Source of the DNA: Ramlibacter sp.
GTDB lineage: Bacteria > Pseudomonadota > Gammaproteobacteria > Burkholderiales > Burkholderiaceae_C
Length of the DNA stretch: 64,000 nucleotides
NCBI RefSeq assembly: GCF_028291745.1
Contig: NZ_JAQGNQ010000056.1
Coordinates: 124,001-188,000 of the forward strand
Direction of reading: 5' to 3'
Below the pieces are notes generated by a model. That model did not search any database. It worked only from the letters and a program-made list of their open reading frames with translations, and was not told the origin of the DNA. This document shows, piece after piece, positions 33,927 through 42,532 of the stretch. How positions within the stretch are numbered: position 1 is the stretch's first letter; the number at the start of each line of letters is the position of its first letter. Both the position numbers and the translations under genes were made by a program.

Positions 33927-34892
33927 TCACGCCTGGGCGGTGCGCAACTCGCGTACGCCCTTGCCCAGGCGCCGGCGCAGCAGCGTCCCCAGCGTGAGGC
34001 CGTCGGCATAGCCGACCTGCTCGGCAATGCGATCGAGGTTTTGCGGGCTCGTCTTCAGCAGGTGCACGGCGCGCTCCACGCGCAGGTCCTGGAAGTACGA
34101 CAGCGGCGACTTGCCCAGCACCACGTTCATGCGCCGCGCCAGCGTGCGCTTGCTGGTGGCCAGCGCGCTGGCCGCGTCGTTCAGCGAAAACCCCTGGTCC
34201 AGGCGGCCACGCGCCCACGCCTCGAAGCGTTCCACCAGCGGATCGGTATGCGCGAGGTGATCGGGAATCGCGTACGCCGACTGCGAAGGGCGCGGGTCGA
34301 CCACGAGGTAGCGCGCGGTCAGCGCCGCCAGCTCGGGGCTGGCCTGTCGCACGAGCGCCAGCGCCAGGTCGATGTGGCTGAGCGCAGCGCCCGAGGTGAG
34401 GAAGCCCCCCGAGTGCACCAGCATGCGCGAGTCCTCCAGCCGCACCTCGGGATAGCGCTGGCGGAACAGGGGCGCGAGCCACCAGGTGGTGGTGGCGTGC
34501 TGGCCAGCGAGCAGCCCCGACTCGGCGACCACGAAGGTGCCGATGCAGGCGGCCGCGATGCGCGCGCCGCCGGCATGCCACTGGCGCAGCGCGGCGGTGG
34601 CGTCACGGACGTCGGGCCGGTCCAGGGCGGCCACCAGCGGACCGGGCATCTTGGTGCCGATGGCAGGCACGACGATCCAGTCCGGCGACTTCAGTTGCCC
34701 GGCGGGCACCACCGGCACCGTCAGGCCGAGCGCGGTCTTCACCCGCCGGCGCAAGCCGACCAGGCGCGCGTCGAAATGCAGCGAGGCGAGGCCCTGCATC
34801 TCGGCCAGTTCGTTGGCGGTGGCGAAGGCATCCATCACCGCCGCCAGCCCGGTATCGAAGGCACCGTCGAGCGCCAGAACGGAGATTTGCAT
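33927..34892 (-). CDS. GlxA-type AraC transcriptional regulator with DJ-1/PfpI domain
   Basis: A regulator of about 321 residues. The N-terminal half is a DJ-1/PfpI-like amidotransferase fold (ISVLALDGAFDTGLAAVMDAF; GGARIAAACIGTFVVAESGLL), and the C-terminal half an AraC HTH (FSLNDAASALATSKRTLARRMNVVLG, then RIAEQVGYADGLTLGTLLRR). Such proteins sense small molecules and activate neighbouring genes. The start may be ATG 34892, 34922 or 34931; the first fits the domain start best. It is divergent from the small monooxygenase gene and may control it and/or the YciI-LLM pair. Confidence 0.9.
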   Translation of the reverse strand: MQISVLALDGAFDTGLAAVMDAFATANELAEMQGLASLHFDARLVGLRRRVKTALGLTVPVVPAGQLKSPDWIVVPAIGTKMPGPLVAALDRPDVRDATAALRQWHAGGARIAAACIGTFVVAESGLLAGQHATTTWWLAPLFRQRYPEVRLEDSRMLVHSGGFLTSGAALSHIDLALALVRQASPELAALTARYLVVDPRPSQSAYAIPDHLAHTDPLVERFEAWARGRLDQGFSLNDAASALATSKRTLARRMNVVLGKSPLSYFQDLRVERAVHLLKTSPQNLDRIAEQVGYADGLTLGTLLRRRLGKGVRELRTAQA

Positions 34893-35006
34893 ATTGGCAG
34901 GATCGCTATGGAACCAGTCCATTCTGACCATTCCAGGCGCGTCTTGCCAGGCCTACAGTGCGCATCGGTCTGCCGCTTTGGCGGGTCCACCCAGGAGAGC
35001 CTCATC

Positions 35007-35315
35007 ATGATCACGCACGCCCTGTTCGCCCGTCTCGAAGCCAAGCCCGGCAAGGAGGAAGCGGTCGCCGGCTTCCTGCAGGCCGGCCTGCAGATGGCGC
35101 GCGACGAACGCACCACCCCGATCTGGTTCGCGCTGCGCTTGTCGCCCAGCACCTTCGGCATCTTCGACGCCTTCGAGAACCAGCAAGGGGTGGACGCGCA
35201 CCTGAACGGACCGATCGCGCAGGCGCTGATGGCCAAGGCCGACGAGCTGTTCTCCAAGCCGCCGTCCATCGAGCGCATCGACGTGCTCGGGCTGAAGAAC
35301 GTCGGCTCGTCCTGA
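35007..35315 (+). CDS. Antibiotic biosynthesis monooxygenase-like (ABM) protein
   Basis: A 102-residue dimeric alpha/beta-barrel protein: ALFARLEAKPGKEEAVAGFLQAGLQMARDE is the usual ABM/YgiN start, with TFGIFDAFENQQGVDAHLNGPIAQALM following. Members oxidise quinols, dihydroxy-aromatics or polyketides without a cofactor, but many have no known activity. CAGGAGAG lies seven bases before ATG 35007. It is divergent from the GlxA regulator. Confidence 0.85.
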   Translation: MITHALFARLEAKPGKEEAVAGFLQAGLQMARDERTTPIWFALRLSPSTFGIFDAFENQQGVDAHLNGPIAQALMAKADELFSKPPSIERIDVLGLKNVGSS

Positions 35316-35334
35316 GGCCGGCAAGCTCGCCGGC

Positions 35335-35721
35335 ATGGCCATCCGCATCGTCCGCCTCGGCACCCCGCGCGCACCCGGCGAGGGCCTGCGGCTGGGCACG
35401 GTGCGGCGGCCGCCGCGCGGGGTGCCCAAAGAGGAATTCGCGGCGCGCGACTTCTACGACGTGTGGCTGCCCAACCTCGCACCCAGTGCGGAGCTGATGA
35501 CGCACGGGCGCGCCGCCGCCGACGACCAGCAGTGGGCCGCCTTCCGCCGCAAGTTCCAGGCGGAGATGAAGCGGCCCGAGGCGAGCCATGTGCTCGATAC
35601 GCTGGCGGCGCTGTCGCACCAGACGGCGTTCTCGCTCGGATGTTATTGCGAGGAGGAGCAGCACTGCCACCGGTCGGTGTTGCGGCAGTTGCTGGTGGAG
35701 CGCGGCGCGGAGATTTCGTGA
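35335..35721 (+). CDS. DUF488 family protein
   Basis: A 128-residue protein of the DUF488 group: MAIRIVRLGTPRAPGEGLRLGTVRRPPRGVPK at the start and SLGCYCEEEQHCHRSVLRQLLVERGA at the end, the latter holding Cys/His residues that may bind a metal or nucleic-acid base. No function is established. It follows the ABM gene after 19 bases. Confidence 0.88.
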   Translation: MAIRIVRLGTPRAPGEGLRLGTVRRPPRGVPKEEFAARDFYDVWLPNLAPSAELMTHGRAAADDQQWAAFRRKFQAEMKRPEASHVLDTLAALSHQTAFSLGCYCEEEQHCHRSVLRQLLVERGAEIS

Positions 35722-35914
35722 AGGTCATTGCGGCCGCGAGGGATGTCATTGCGGAGCGCGGAGGATGTCATTGCGGAGCGCGGAGGATGCCATTGCGGGG
35801 CGCGGAGGATGTCATTGCGGGCTTGACCCGCAATCCACGCGGCAATCGATCACAGGCCGTCGTGGATCCCGGGTCAAGCCCGGGATGACATCCAACGGGC
35901 GCGGGATGACATCC
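35721..35914. repeat. Family B repeat, full copy 2 preceded by a 22-bp tandem array
   Basis: Three near-identical 22-base units (GGATGTCATTGCGGAGCGCG-type, starting at 35741, 35763 and 35785) run into a complete family B element at 35807. A partial unit precedes them at 35721, and one partial end follows at 35901. The tandem units copy the outer arm of the element. Confidence 0.85.
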
Positions 35915-35924
35915 GAGGGTCCCG

Positions 35925-36824
35925 CTACAAGCGATTGTGAATCGCCGTCGCCGCGATCGCCGCGTGCCCTGCCGCCACGCTGATCTGGTTCAGGTCGACC
36001 GCCACGTCGCCCGCGACATACAGGCCGGGCACCGTCGTCTCCTGGTGCGCGTCCACCTCCAGCTGGCCGTTCTCGCGGGCGCGGGCACCCAGCGCCGTCG
36101 CCAGCTCACACACATGCCGCAGGCCCAGCGCGGGATACAGCGTGTCGAACTCCAGCACCTGGCCGTTCTGCAGCTCCACGCGCACGCCGCAGTTCTCCAA
36201 TCCGCAGTCGATGCGACGCGGCGGGCTTTCGGCCAGGCGCACGCCGGCAGCGCGCAACTGCGCGAGCTGCGCCGGGTCGACCTCCTCGTGCGTCGCCATG
36301 GCGAGCCAGGTGACCTGGTTGTCGAAACCGGAGATGAAGAGCGACTCGCGCAGCCCGTGGCCGGATCGCCCAAGCACCGCGACCCGCTGGCCCTGCGTCT
36401 CGAAGCCGTCGCAGATCGGGCAGTAGCGCACCTGCCCGGCCAGCATGGCGTCGCGGATGCCATCGATCTCCGGTTCGACGTCGCACGCACCGGTGGCCAG
36501 GATCGCGAAGCGGGCCCGCCAGGCGCGCCCCTGCGCTTCGGCACGGAAGCTGCCGTCCTCCAGGCGCTGCAGGCTTTCCACCGTGGCCTGCTCGGTGGGT
36601 GTGCCGTACTTGCGCGCGTGCTCGCGCATGCGCGCCAGCAGTTCCGCGCCTTCGATGCCGTCCGGAAAGCCCGGCACGTTGCGCGTGCGCGGAATGCGTT
36701 GGAGGCGACTATGCCCGGCATCGACGATCAGGGCGCGCCGCTGGTAGCGCCCCAGGTACACGGCGGCCGTGAGGCCGGCGGCGCCGCCGCCGATGATCAG
36801 GCAATCGAGGAGTTCTTCGGGCAT
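35925..36824 (-). CDS. Thioredoxin-reductase-like NAD(P)/FAD oxidoreductase
   Basis: A 299-residue flavoprotein. FAD motif [17 protein letters not shown], a redox-active CPICDG (Cys135/Cys138) and the FAD-binding end [12 protein letters not shown] are present. The C-x-x-C sits where TrxR has CATC, but its spacing and the following DGFE suggest a thioredoxin-reductase-like family with a different partner. It is transcribed toward the family B repeat. The substrate or thiol partner is unknown. Confidence 0.9.
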   Translation of the reverse strand: MPEELLDCLIIGGGAAGLTAAVYLGRYQRRALIVDAGHSRLQRIPRTRNVPGFPDGIEGAELLARMREHARKYGTPTEQATVESLQRLEDGSFRAEAQGRAWRARFAILATGACDVEPEIDGIRDAMLAGQVRYCPICDGFETQGQRVAVLGRSGHGLRESLFISGFDNQVTWLAMATHEEVDPAQLAQLRAAGVRLAESPPRRIDCGLENCGVRVELQNGQVLEFDTLYPALGLRHVCELATALGARARENGQLEVDAHQETTVPGLYVAGDVAVDLNQISVAAGHAAIAATAIHNRL

Positions 36825-36831
36825 GCGGGAA

Positions 36832-37308
36832 TCAGGGAGACCATGGGAGCTTCTTCGTGACCATCAGCCAGAAGATCAGCAGGAAGACGGCAAAGGCGGC
36901 GAGGCCCAGGCCGGTCCACCAGTGAAACATGCGGTCGTAGCCAACGGGCACGGGTGCGCCTCGCAGTTCCGCGTCAGCGGCGACCTTGTGCATCCGGATC
37001 TGCAGCACCACGACGGGCAGCCAGCAGGCGATCGCCACGGCGTACAGCGAGAGCGACCACGCCACCCAGGGAGTGCCCAGGGGCAGGCTGAGTTTGTTGA
37101 CCAGGGCGATGCCGCTCACCGGCTGCAGGATGGCCGTCGGCGTGGTGAGCAGCCAGTCGGCCAGCACCACGTTGCGCGTGCTGCTGGCCACCCCCGCGAT
37201 GTGCCGCCGCAGCGTCGCCGCGAACAGGTGGAAGGCCGAGCCGATGCCGGCGCCGAACAGAATCGTGGACGAGAGGATGTGCACCCACTTCAGCACCAGG
37301 TAGTCCAT
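36832..37308 (-). CDS. DUF2269 integral membrane protein
   Basis: A 158-residue membrane protein with four hydrophobic helices: [26 protein letters not shown] opens it, and [10 protein letters not shown] ends it. Two conserved His in the first helix region could bind heme or a metal. Overlaps the upstream SDR-DoxX gene by one base (TGATG). Function unknown; likely to act with the SDR-DoxX protein. Confidence 0.88.
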   Translation of the reverse strand: MDYLVLKWVHILSSTILFGAGIGSAFHLFAATLRRHIAGVASSTRNVVLADWLLTTPTAILQPVSGIALVNKLSLPLGTPWVAWSLSLYAVAIACWLPVVVLQIRMHKVAADAELRGAPVPVGYDRMFHWWTGLGLAAFAVFLLIFWLMVTKKLPWSP

Positions 37309-38597
37309 CAGCGTCGCCTCGGGGCTCGCGGCTCCAATGCCCAGAGCAAGCCGATCAGGGCCAGCAAGGGGATGTTCTTGGAGATCGGGCCATAAGGATG
37401 CAGCCAGTACTGGCGCAGGAACACCGTGATCAGCACCGTGTAGCCGGCGATCAGTGCCACTTGCGCGAGCCAGAGCCAGCGGCGCCAGCGGGCCGGCGCC
37501 GCCAGGGTCAGCACGCCGAACAGCAGGTCGAGCGCCGCCGCGCCATAGAGCGCGAAGGTCGCGATGCGCCCGTGCAGCCCCACGCCCGCCAGCAGCTCGT
37601 AGCTGCCCTGCACGGGGTACAGGCCGAAGGACACGATGGCCGTCCAGATCCAGAGGAACGCCAGGGCCGCGCGGAGCACCGGCGTCCAGAGATCCAGCAC
37701 CGCCATGCGCCGCGTTGCTTCGCGCGTCTCCGGAGCGATGAAATTCTCCGGCGGCCGCGGCGCCCGCCCCAGCAGAGAGGGCAGCGCGTTGTGCTGCGTG
37801 GCGTTGCCCGCCAGCAGCATGTCCGCGGTCTCGCGATCGAGCATGCTCCCCGGCAGGTGCGCGGCGAGACTGGCACCGAGGCGGAACAGACTGGCCGGAA
37901 GCGGCAGCATGCGCAGGCGCCCTGCTTCACCCAGGCCGTGTCGCAACTGCGAGAGATAGGCAGCAAGCGCGATCGGCTGGGGGCCCGCGAAGACCAGCGT
38001 CTCGATCGCCGGCGGCGGTTGCTCCACGACGCGCACGATGCCGGCGACCAGGTCGGCGATGTGCACCGGCTGCACCTGCATGCGGCCGCCCTCGGGAAAG
38101 GGCAACAGCGGTGCCACCGCCAACTTGTTGAACAGGGCCGCGCTGGTGCCGCCGGGGCCGTACACCAGCGAGGGCTGGACCACCGCGCCCCGCAGCGGCA
38201 GGGTGCGCAGCACGTCGTCCGCCGCCCTCTTGCTCAGGTGATAGGCGGAGCGCGCGTCGCCATCGGCTCCGAGCGCCGAGACCTGCACCACGGTGCCGAC
38301 CCCGGCTGCCGCGCAGGCGTGGAACAGCTCGCCGGGCGCATCGCTGTGCAGGCCGCGGAAGTTCTGCCCGCGCTGCTCGCGCAGGATGCCCACCGCATTG
38401 ACGACGACGTCGATGTCCTTCAGCCGCGGCAGCCACCATTCGCGGCGCGGCACCATCGCGAAGTCCACCAGCAGCGTGTCGGTCGCGCCGGGCGGCGGAT
38501 GGCGCAGCCCGCGCACGACGCGATGTCCCCGCTGCCGCAAGGCATGCGCGACAGCGTGGCCGATGAAGCCGGAAGCACCGGTGACAAGAACGCGCAT
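37308..38597 (-). CDS. NAD(P)-dependent SDR fused to a DoxX-like membrane domain
   Basis: About 429 residues in two parts. Residues 1-280 form an atypical SDR/NmrA-like Rossmann domain (MRVLVTGASGFIGHAVAHAL; YHLSKRAADD), and residues 300-425 contain four membrane helices of the DoxX/SURF4-like type (AALFLWIWTAIVSFGLYPVQGS). The fusion recurs in Comamonadaceae next to DUF2269, suggesting a membrane-anchored oxidoreductase. ATG 38597 fits the Rossmann start. Its substrate is unknown. Confidence 0.9.
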   Translation of the reverse strand: MRVLVTGASGFIGHAVAHALRQRGHRVVRGLRHPPPGATDTLLVDFAMVPRREWWLPRLKDIDVVVNAVGILREQRGQNFRGLHSDAPGELFHACAAAGVGTVVQVSALGADGDARSAYHLSKRAADDVLRTLPLRGAVVQPSLVYGPGGTSAALFNKLAVAPLLPFPEGGRMQVQPVHIADLVAGIVRVVEQPPPAIETLVFAGPQPIALAAYLSQLRHGLGEAGRLRMLPLPASLFRLGASLAAHLPGSMLDRETADMLLAGNATQHNALPSLLGRAPRPPENFIAPETREATRRMAVLDLWTPVLRAALAFLWIWTAIVSFGLYPVQGSYELLAGVGLHGRIATFALYGAAALDLLFGVLTLAAPARWRRWLWLAQVALIAGYTVLITVFLRQYWLHPYGPISKNIPLLALIGLLWALEPRAPRRR

Positions 38598-38718
38598 GGC
38601 GGTGGCGGGCAAGGAGCCGCCAGTCTAGGGCCTGTTCGCGGCGGCGCGGGTCACTGGGCCGGTTACCCTTTGAGAAGCCGAGCCCCCGGCGCGCCGCGCC
38701 TTGCCTAGACTCGGCGCA

Positions 38719-39186
38719 ATGAGCACCTGGAAACAAGCAATGCGCGAGGGCCTGGTCTCCGGCAGCCTCGCGAGCGTCTTCTCCGCCCTGTACCTGGCCT
38801 GGGCCGGGGCGCGCCGCGGCGTGCCGGCCGCCCCGGTCAACGCGGTGAGCCACTGGTTTTTCGGCGACCGTTCGCTGCGGCAGGACGCGCCCAGTCTCAC
38901 CTACACGCTCACGGGCTATCTGACGCACCACGGCGCCTCGCTGTTCTGGGGAGTGCTGCATGCCAAGGCCTGGGGCACGCGGGCGATCGCGAAGCAGCCG
39001 CTGCCGGCCGCGGCCGGTGCGGTGGCCGCCGCCAGCGTCGCCTGCTTCGTCGATTACCAGCTCACGCCCAAGCGCCTGACGCCCGGCTTCGAGCATCGGC
39101 TGGCGCGGCCCGACATGACGGGGGTCTACGCGTGCTTTGCGCTGGGCTTGCTGGTGGGCAGCCTGGCCATGCGCAGCAGGCGCTAG
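38719..39186 (+). CDS. Hypothetical membrane protein
   Basis: A 155-residue protein with three or four hydrophobic segments (SGSLASVFSALYLAWAGARRG, LPAAAGAVAAASVACFVDYQL, GVYACFALGLLVGSLAM). No family is recognised. ATG 38719 is supported by the loss of a sensible frame further upstream. Its stop codon lies inside a 32-bp perfect palindrome that should end its transcript. Confidence 0.7.
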   Translation: MSTWKQAMREGLVSGSLASVFSALYLAWAGARRGVPAAPVNAVSHWFFGDRSLRQDAPSLTYTLTGYLTHHGASLFWGVLHAKAWGTRAIAKQPLPAAAGAVAAASVACFVDYQLTPKRLTPGFEHRLARPDMTGVYACFALGLLVGSLAMRSRR

Positions 39187-39214
39187 GAGCCTGGGCGGCC
39201 GCCCAGGCTCCTAG
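39183..39214. terminator. Perfect 32-bp palindrome between convergent genes
   Basis: The sequence starting CTAGGAGCCTGGGCGG reads the same on both strands through position 39214 without a loop or mismatch. It contains the upstream stop codon TAG and ends six bases before the hybrid kinase stop. It can form a very stable hairpin on either transcript and likely acts as a bidirectional terminator, although no U-tract follows. Confidence 0.7.
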
Positions 39215-39220
39215 CCTCGC

Positions 39221-40915
39221 TCACGCCACCGCGCGGTCCTTCGCCTCTTCCAGCACGCCGCTCACCGCATCGCCCAACTGGGCGATGTCGAAGGGCTTGC
39301 GCAGGATGCGCGGCTTGCCGGCCAGGCGCTCCACGGCCGCCATGTCGGCGTAGCCGGTGGCCAGGATCACGGGCAGGTTGCCCACCAGCTTGCGGGCCTC
39401 GGAGATCACCTCCGCGCCGGTCATGTCGGGCATCGCGTAGTCGACCACCAGCAGGTCGGGCTTCACCGCCGCAAGCTGCGCCAGCGCTTCGCTGCCGTTG
39501 GCGGCCTCGGTCACCTTGTAGCCGATCAAGCTGAGGCATTCGACGATCACCCGGCGCACATCGGGATCGTCCTCCACGACCAGGATGTGGCAGGCACCGG
39601 CCAGTGCGGGAACTTCCGGCTGCTGGCGCACGGCAGTCGCTTCCTCGCCCTCGGCATCGGCCTGCGGGAACAGCATCTCCACCGTCGTGCCCTGCCCCTC
39701 GGCGCTGCGGATGCGGGTGATGCCGGATGACTGCCGCGTGAAGCCGTACACCTGGCTCAGGCCCAGGCCGGTTCCCGTGCCCACCGGCTTCGTGGTGAAG
39801 AAGGGATCGAACACTTTCGGCAGGATGTTCGACGGGATGCCGGAGCCGCTGTCGGTGGCGCAGATCAGCACGTAGTCGCCCGGCTCGATGTCGGGGTCCT
39901 CATCGAGGTAGCGGGTGCCGGTGGCGATCTTCAGCTTGCCGCCCTCGGGCATCGCGTCGCGCGAGTTCACCGCGAGGTTGAGGATCGCCATCTCGAGCTG
40001 GCTCGGATCGAGCACCACGGCCGCGTCTTCCTCGCACAGGTCGAGTTCGACCTCGACGCCGGAACCCACCGAGATCTCCAGCAGGTCCTTCATGCCCAGG
40101 ATCAACTGGTTGACGCGCGTCAGCTTGGGCAACAGCGACTGGCTGCGGGCAAACGACAGCAACTGGTTGGTCAGCCGCGCGCCCCGGCGCGCCGCGCTCT
40201 TGGCGCGCTCGACCACGGGCTTGACCTTCTCCTCCTTGGCATAGAGGGAGACCAGCTCGAGGTTCATGTTGACCACGTGCAGCAGGTTGTTGAAGTCGTG
40301 GGCAATGCCGCCGGTGAGCCGGCCGATCGCCTCCATCTTCTGCACCTGGGTCAGCGCCTGCTGCGCCCGCTCGCGCTCGTTGATCTCCTTCATCAGGCGG
40401 TCGTTGGCGCTGGCCAGCTCGCGCGTGCGCATCAGGATACGGTCTTCGAGTTCGCCGTTGAGGCCTTCGAGTTCGCTGCGCGTGCGCTTGAGTTCTTCCA
40501 GGTGCTCGCGGGCGGCGTACTGGCGCCGGCGCGCGCGCACGGCCGATTCGGCGGCGCTGGCCAGCGTCTCCGGATTGAGGGGCCGCTCCAGCAGCACCAG
40601 GTTGCCCAGGCTGTGCAGCGAGTGGAAATCGTTGTCAGCTCGCCGCCCCTCGCGCTTGGTCGCCAGCACCACGAAGGGAAAGTCGGACCAGGGCGGCTGC
40701 TGCTTGAGCCACGCGAGCAGGCGGTCATCCGACAGCAGTTGCGGCAGTGCCTCCTCGGTGAGGATCACGGCGGCCGCGCCTTGTTGCAACGCGGCGATCA
40801 GCTCGTCCTCGCCGGCGCACACCAGCGAGGGAATGCCTTGTCCGGACAGCACCGTCTGCACGACGTTGCCGTCACGCCCGCGGGGGGCATGGATCAGGAC
40901 GCGCAGGTCCATCAT
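39221..40915 (-). CDS. Hybrid sensor histidine kinase with N-terminal pseudo-receiver
   Basis: A 564-residue protein. Residues 1-130 resemble a receiver whose phospho-acceptor region reads ILTEEAL (Glu instead of Asp), so it may be a pseudo-receiver. A coiled coil (residues 130-190) leads to a HisKA domain with GGIAHDFNNLL (His206), an HATPase domain (N-box Asn317 region; DSGSGIP; GTGTGLGLS) and a C-terminal receiver with Asp492 in VVDYAMPDMTG. There is no membrane segment, so sensing is cytoplasmic. The start overlaps the KaiC-like gene stop (ATGATG), so the two are made together. Confidence 0.94.
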   Translation of the reverse strand: MMDLRVLIHAPRGRDGNVVQTVLSGQGIPSLVCAGEDELIAALQQGAAAVILTEEALPQLLSDDRLLAWLKQQPPWSDFPFVVLATKREGRRADNDFHSLHSLGNLVLLERPLNPETLASAAESAVRARRRQYAAREHLEELKRTRSELEGLNGELEDRILMRTRELASANDRLMKEINERERAQQALTQVQKMEAIGRLTGGIAHDFNNLLHVVNMNLELVSLYAKEEKVKPVVERAKSAARRGARLTNQLLSFARSQSLLPKLTRVNQLILGMKDLLEISVGSGVEVELDLCEEDAAVVLDPSQLEMAILNLAVNSRDAMPEGGKLKIATGTRYLDEDPDIEPGDYVLICATDSGSGIPSNILPKVFDPFFTTKPVGTGTGLGLSQVYGFTRQSSGITRIRSAEGQGTTVEMLFPQADAEGEEATAVRQQPEVPALAGACHILVVEDDPDVRRVIVECLSLIGYKVTEAANGSEALAQLAAVKPDLLVVDYAMPDMTGAEVISEARKLVGNLPVILATGYADMAAVERLAGKPRILRKPFDIAQLGDAVSGVLEEAKDRAVA

Positions 40916-42426
40916 CGCGCTCCAGCGGCGGAATCGCCCAGCAGGGGAAGCTTGCCGTGATAGGCCGTGACGCCGGCCAGCACGCCCTGGAAGTCGGTCA
41001 GTTCCGGCCCGACCTCTATCCCCTGCGGGCCCATGCGGAATTCGCGGATCGTCTGCTCGTGCCGGTTGGTGCGGCTCTTGACCATGGAAATCGCCTTGAG
41101 CAGCTTGCCGCGGGATTCGAAGAAGCGAAACAGCAGGATGGCATCGGCCAGGTAGCTCATGTCGATGTCCGACTCGATTTCCCCGAGCATGCCGTGCTGG
41201 CCCAGGATGAGGATGGTCACGATATTGCGGTGGTTCAGGTAGGTGAGCAACTCGTGCATCTGCAGCATCAGGTACTTGCCGCCCGGCATGGCGTGCAGGT
41301 AGGCATTGAGGCTGTCGATCACCACGATCATCGCCTGGTCGTCTTCGACCGCGTGGCGCACCATGTGGGCGAACTCGCCGGCCGATACTTCGGCCGGGTC
41401 GAGCGCAATCACGCGCAGCTGCCCGCTCTCGAGAAAGGGCGACATGTCGAGCCCCAGCGCCTTGCCGCGCACCACCAGCGTGGAGAGGCCTTCGTCGAAC
41501 AGGTAATAGGCCGCGCGCTCGCCGCGCCGCAACGCGCTGATCACGCAGGTCAGCGCGGTGGTCGTCTTGCCGACGCCGGACGGCCCGCTGAACAGCGTAT
41601 TGCTGCCACACGGCAGGCCACCCCCCATCAGGGCATCGAGTTCGGGCACGCCGGTGCTGACGATCTTGAACTCGGTGCGCAGGCGATGTTCGGCCGCCAC
41701 CAGCCGGGGGAAGACCGAGAGGCCGCCGGTGTCGAGCGCGAAGTCATGATCGCCGCCGCGAAACTTGATGCCGCGCATCTTGTACACGCGCAGGCGGCGC
41801 CGCTCGGGGCCGTATTGGTCGGCCGACTGCTCCAGGCTCACCACGCCGTGGGCGATGCTGTGCAACTGCAAGTCGCTGTCGCGGCTGCTGCGGTCGTCCA
41901 GCAGCAGCACGGTGCAACCCTGGTCGCCGAAGAATTTCTTCAGTGCCAGCACCTGCCGGCGATAGCGCAGGGGATCCTGCGCCAGCAGGCGCATCTCCGA
42001 GAGGCTGTCGAACACCACCCGGTCCGGTTGCCCGCGCTCGACGGCCGCAATCACGCCGCGTACGGTTTCGCCCAGTTCGATCTGCGAGGGATGCAGGATG
42101 GATTGTTCCAGGTCCGGGCTGAGGCCTTCGCTGCTCACCAGCTCGAACAGCTCGATGCCCTCCAGGGACCAGCCGTGCGAAGCCGCGACGGTCCGCAGCT
42201 CGCTCGCGGTTTCCGAGAGCGTGACGTACAGGCCCTTCTCGCCCTGGCGCACGCCCTGCAGGAGGAACTGCAGGCCCAGCGTCGTCTTGCCGGCACCGGG
42301 ATCGCCCTCGACGAGATACACGTGATTGGTGGGAAGGCCGCCGCCCAGGATGTCATCGAGCCCGGCGATGCCGGTCGATGCGCGTTCCTGTACGGGAAGA
42401 TCGGGGGTCGAAGCGTTGCGTCTCAT
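40912..42426 (-). CDS. KaiC-like double RecA ATPase
   Basis: A 504-residue protein with two RecA/KaiC domains. Walker A motifs are GDPGAGKTT (41-49) and GPSGVGKTT (281-289), with Walker B VVFD (137-140) and IVVIDS (367-372). It has the CII-like C-terminal end (MVKSRTNRHEQTIREFRM). In cyanobacterial KaiC the paired phospho-sites are Ser431/Thr432; here the equivalent stretch reads DMSYLADAILL, so one Ser seems kept and the Thr is lost. No KaiA or KaiB is near. The gene is coupled to a hybrid kinase and may work as an ATP-driven regulator of it rather than as a clock. Start ATG 42426. Confidence 0.93.
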   Translation of the reverse strand: MRRNASTPDLPVQERASTGIAGLDDILGGGLPTNHVYLVEGDPGAGKTTLGLQFLLQGVRQGEKGLYVTLSETASELRTVAASHGWSLEGIELFELVSSEGLSPDLEQSILHPSQIELGETVRGVIAAVERGQPDRVVFDSLSEMRLLAQDPLRYRRQVLALKKFFGDQGCTVLLLDDRSSRDSDLQLHSIAHGVVSLEQSADQYGPERRRLRVYKMRGIKFRGGDHDFALDTGGLSVFPRLVAAEHRLRTEFKIVSTGVPELDALMGGGLPCGSNTLFSGPSGVGKTTTALTCVISALRRGERAAYYLFDEGLSTLVVRGKALGLDMSPFLESGQLRVIALDPAEVSAGEFAHMVRHAVEDDQAMIVVIDSLNAYLHAMPGGKYLMLQMHELLTYLNHRNIVTILILGQHGMLGEIESDIDMSYLADAILLFRFFESRGKLLKAISMVKSRTNRHEQTIREFRMGPQGIEVGPELTDFQGVLAGVTAYHGKLPLLGDSAAGAR

Positions 42427-42435
42427 CCAGTGCGA

Positions 42436-42459
42436 GCAGCCGCGAGGACATGCGGCTGC
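42436..42459. other. Perfect 8-bp hairpin upstream of the KaiC-like gene
   Basis: GCAGCCGC and GCGGCTGC are separated by eight bases, in the 106-base gap between the acyl-CoA ligase gene and the KaiC-like gene (both minus strand). No T-run follows, so it may be a weak terminator for the ligase transcript or a structured leader. Confidence 0.35.
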
Positions 42460-42532
42460 GCTGCAATCCTATCTGCTGGGTGGCTGAGGGGGTGTAGGCG
42501 GGTTCCGACAAGTTCGAGCTCGCGCGCCCGAC

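Noticed and set aside
35741-35828. 22-bp tandem repeats considered as a CRISPR array
   Set aside because: Units are contiguous without unique spacers and match the arm of a dispersed repeat; no cas genes are present.
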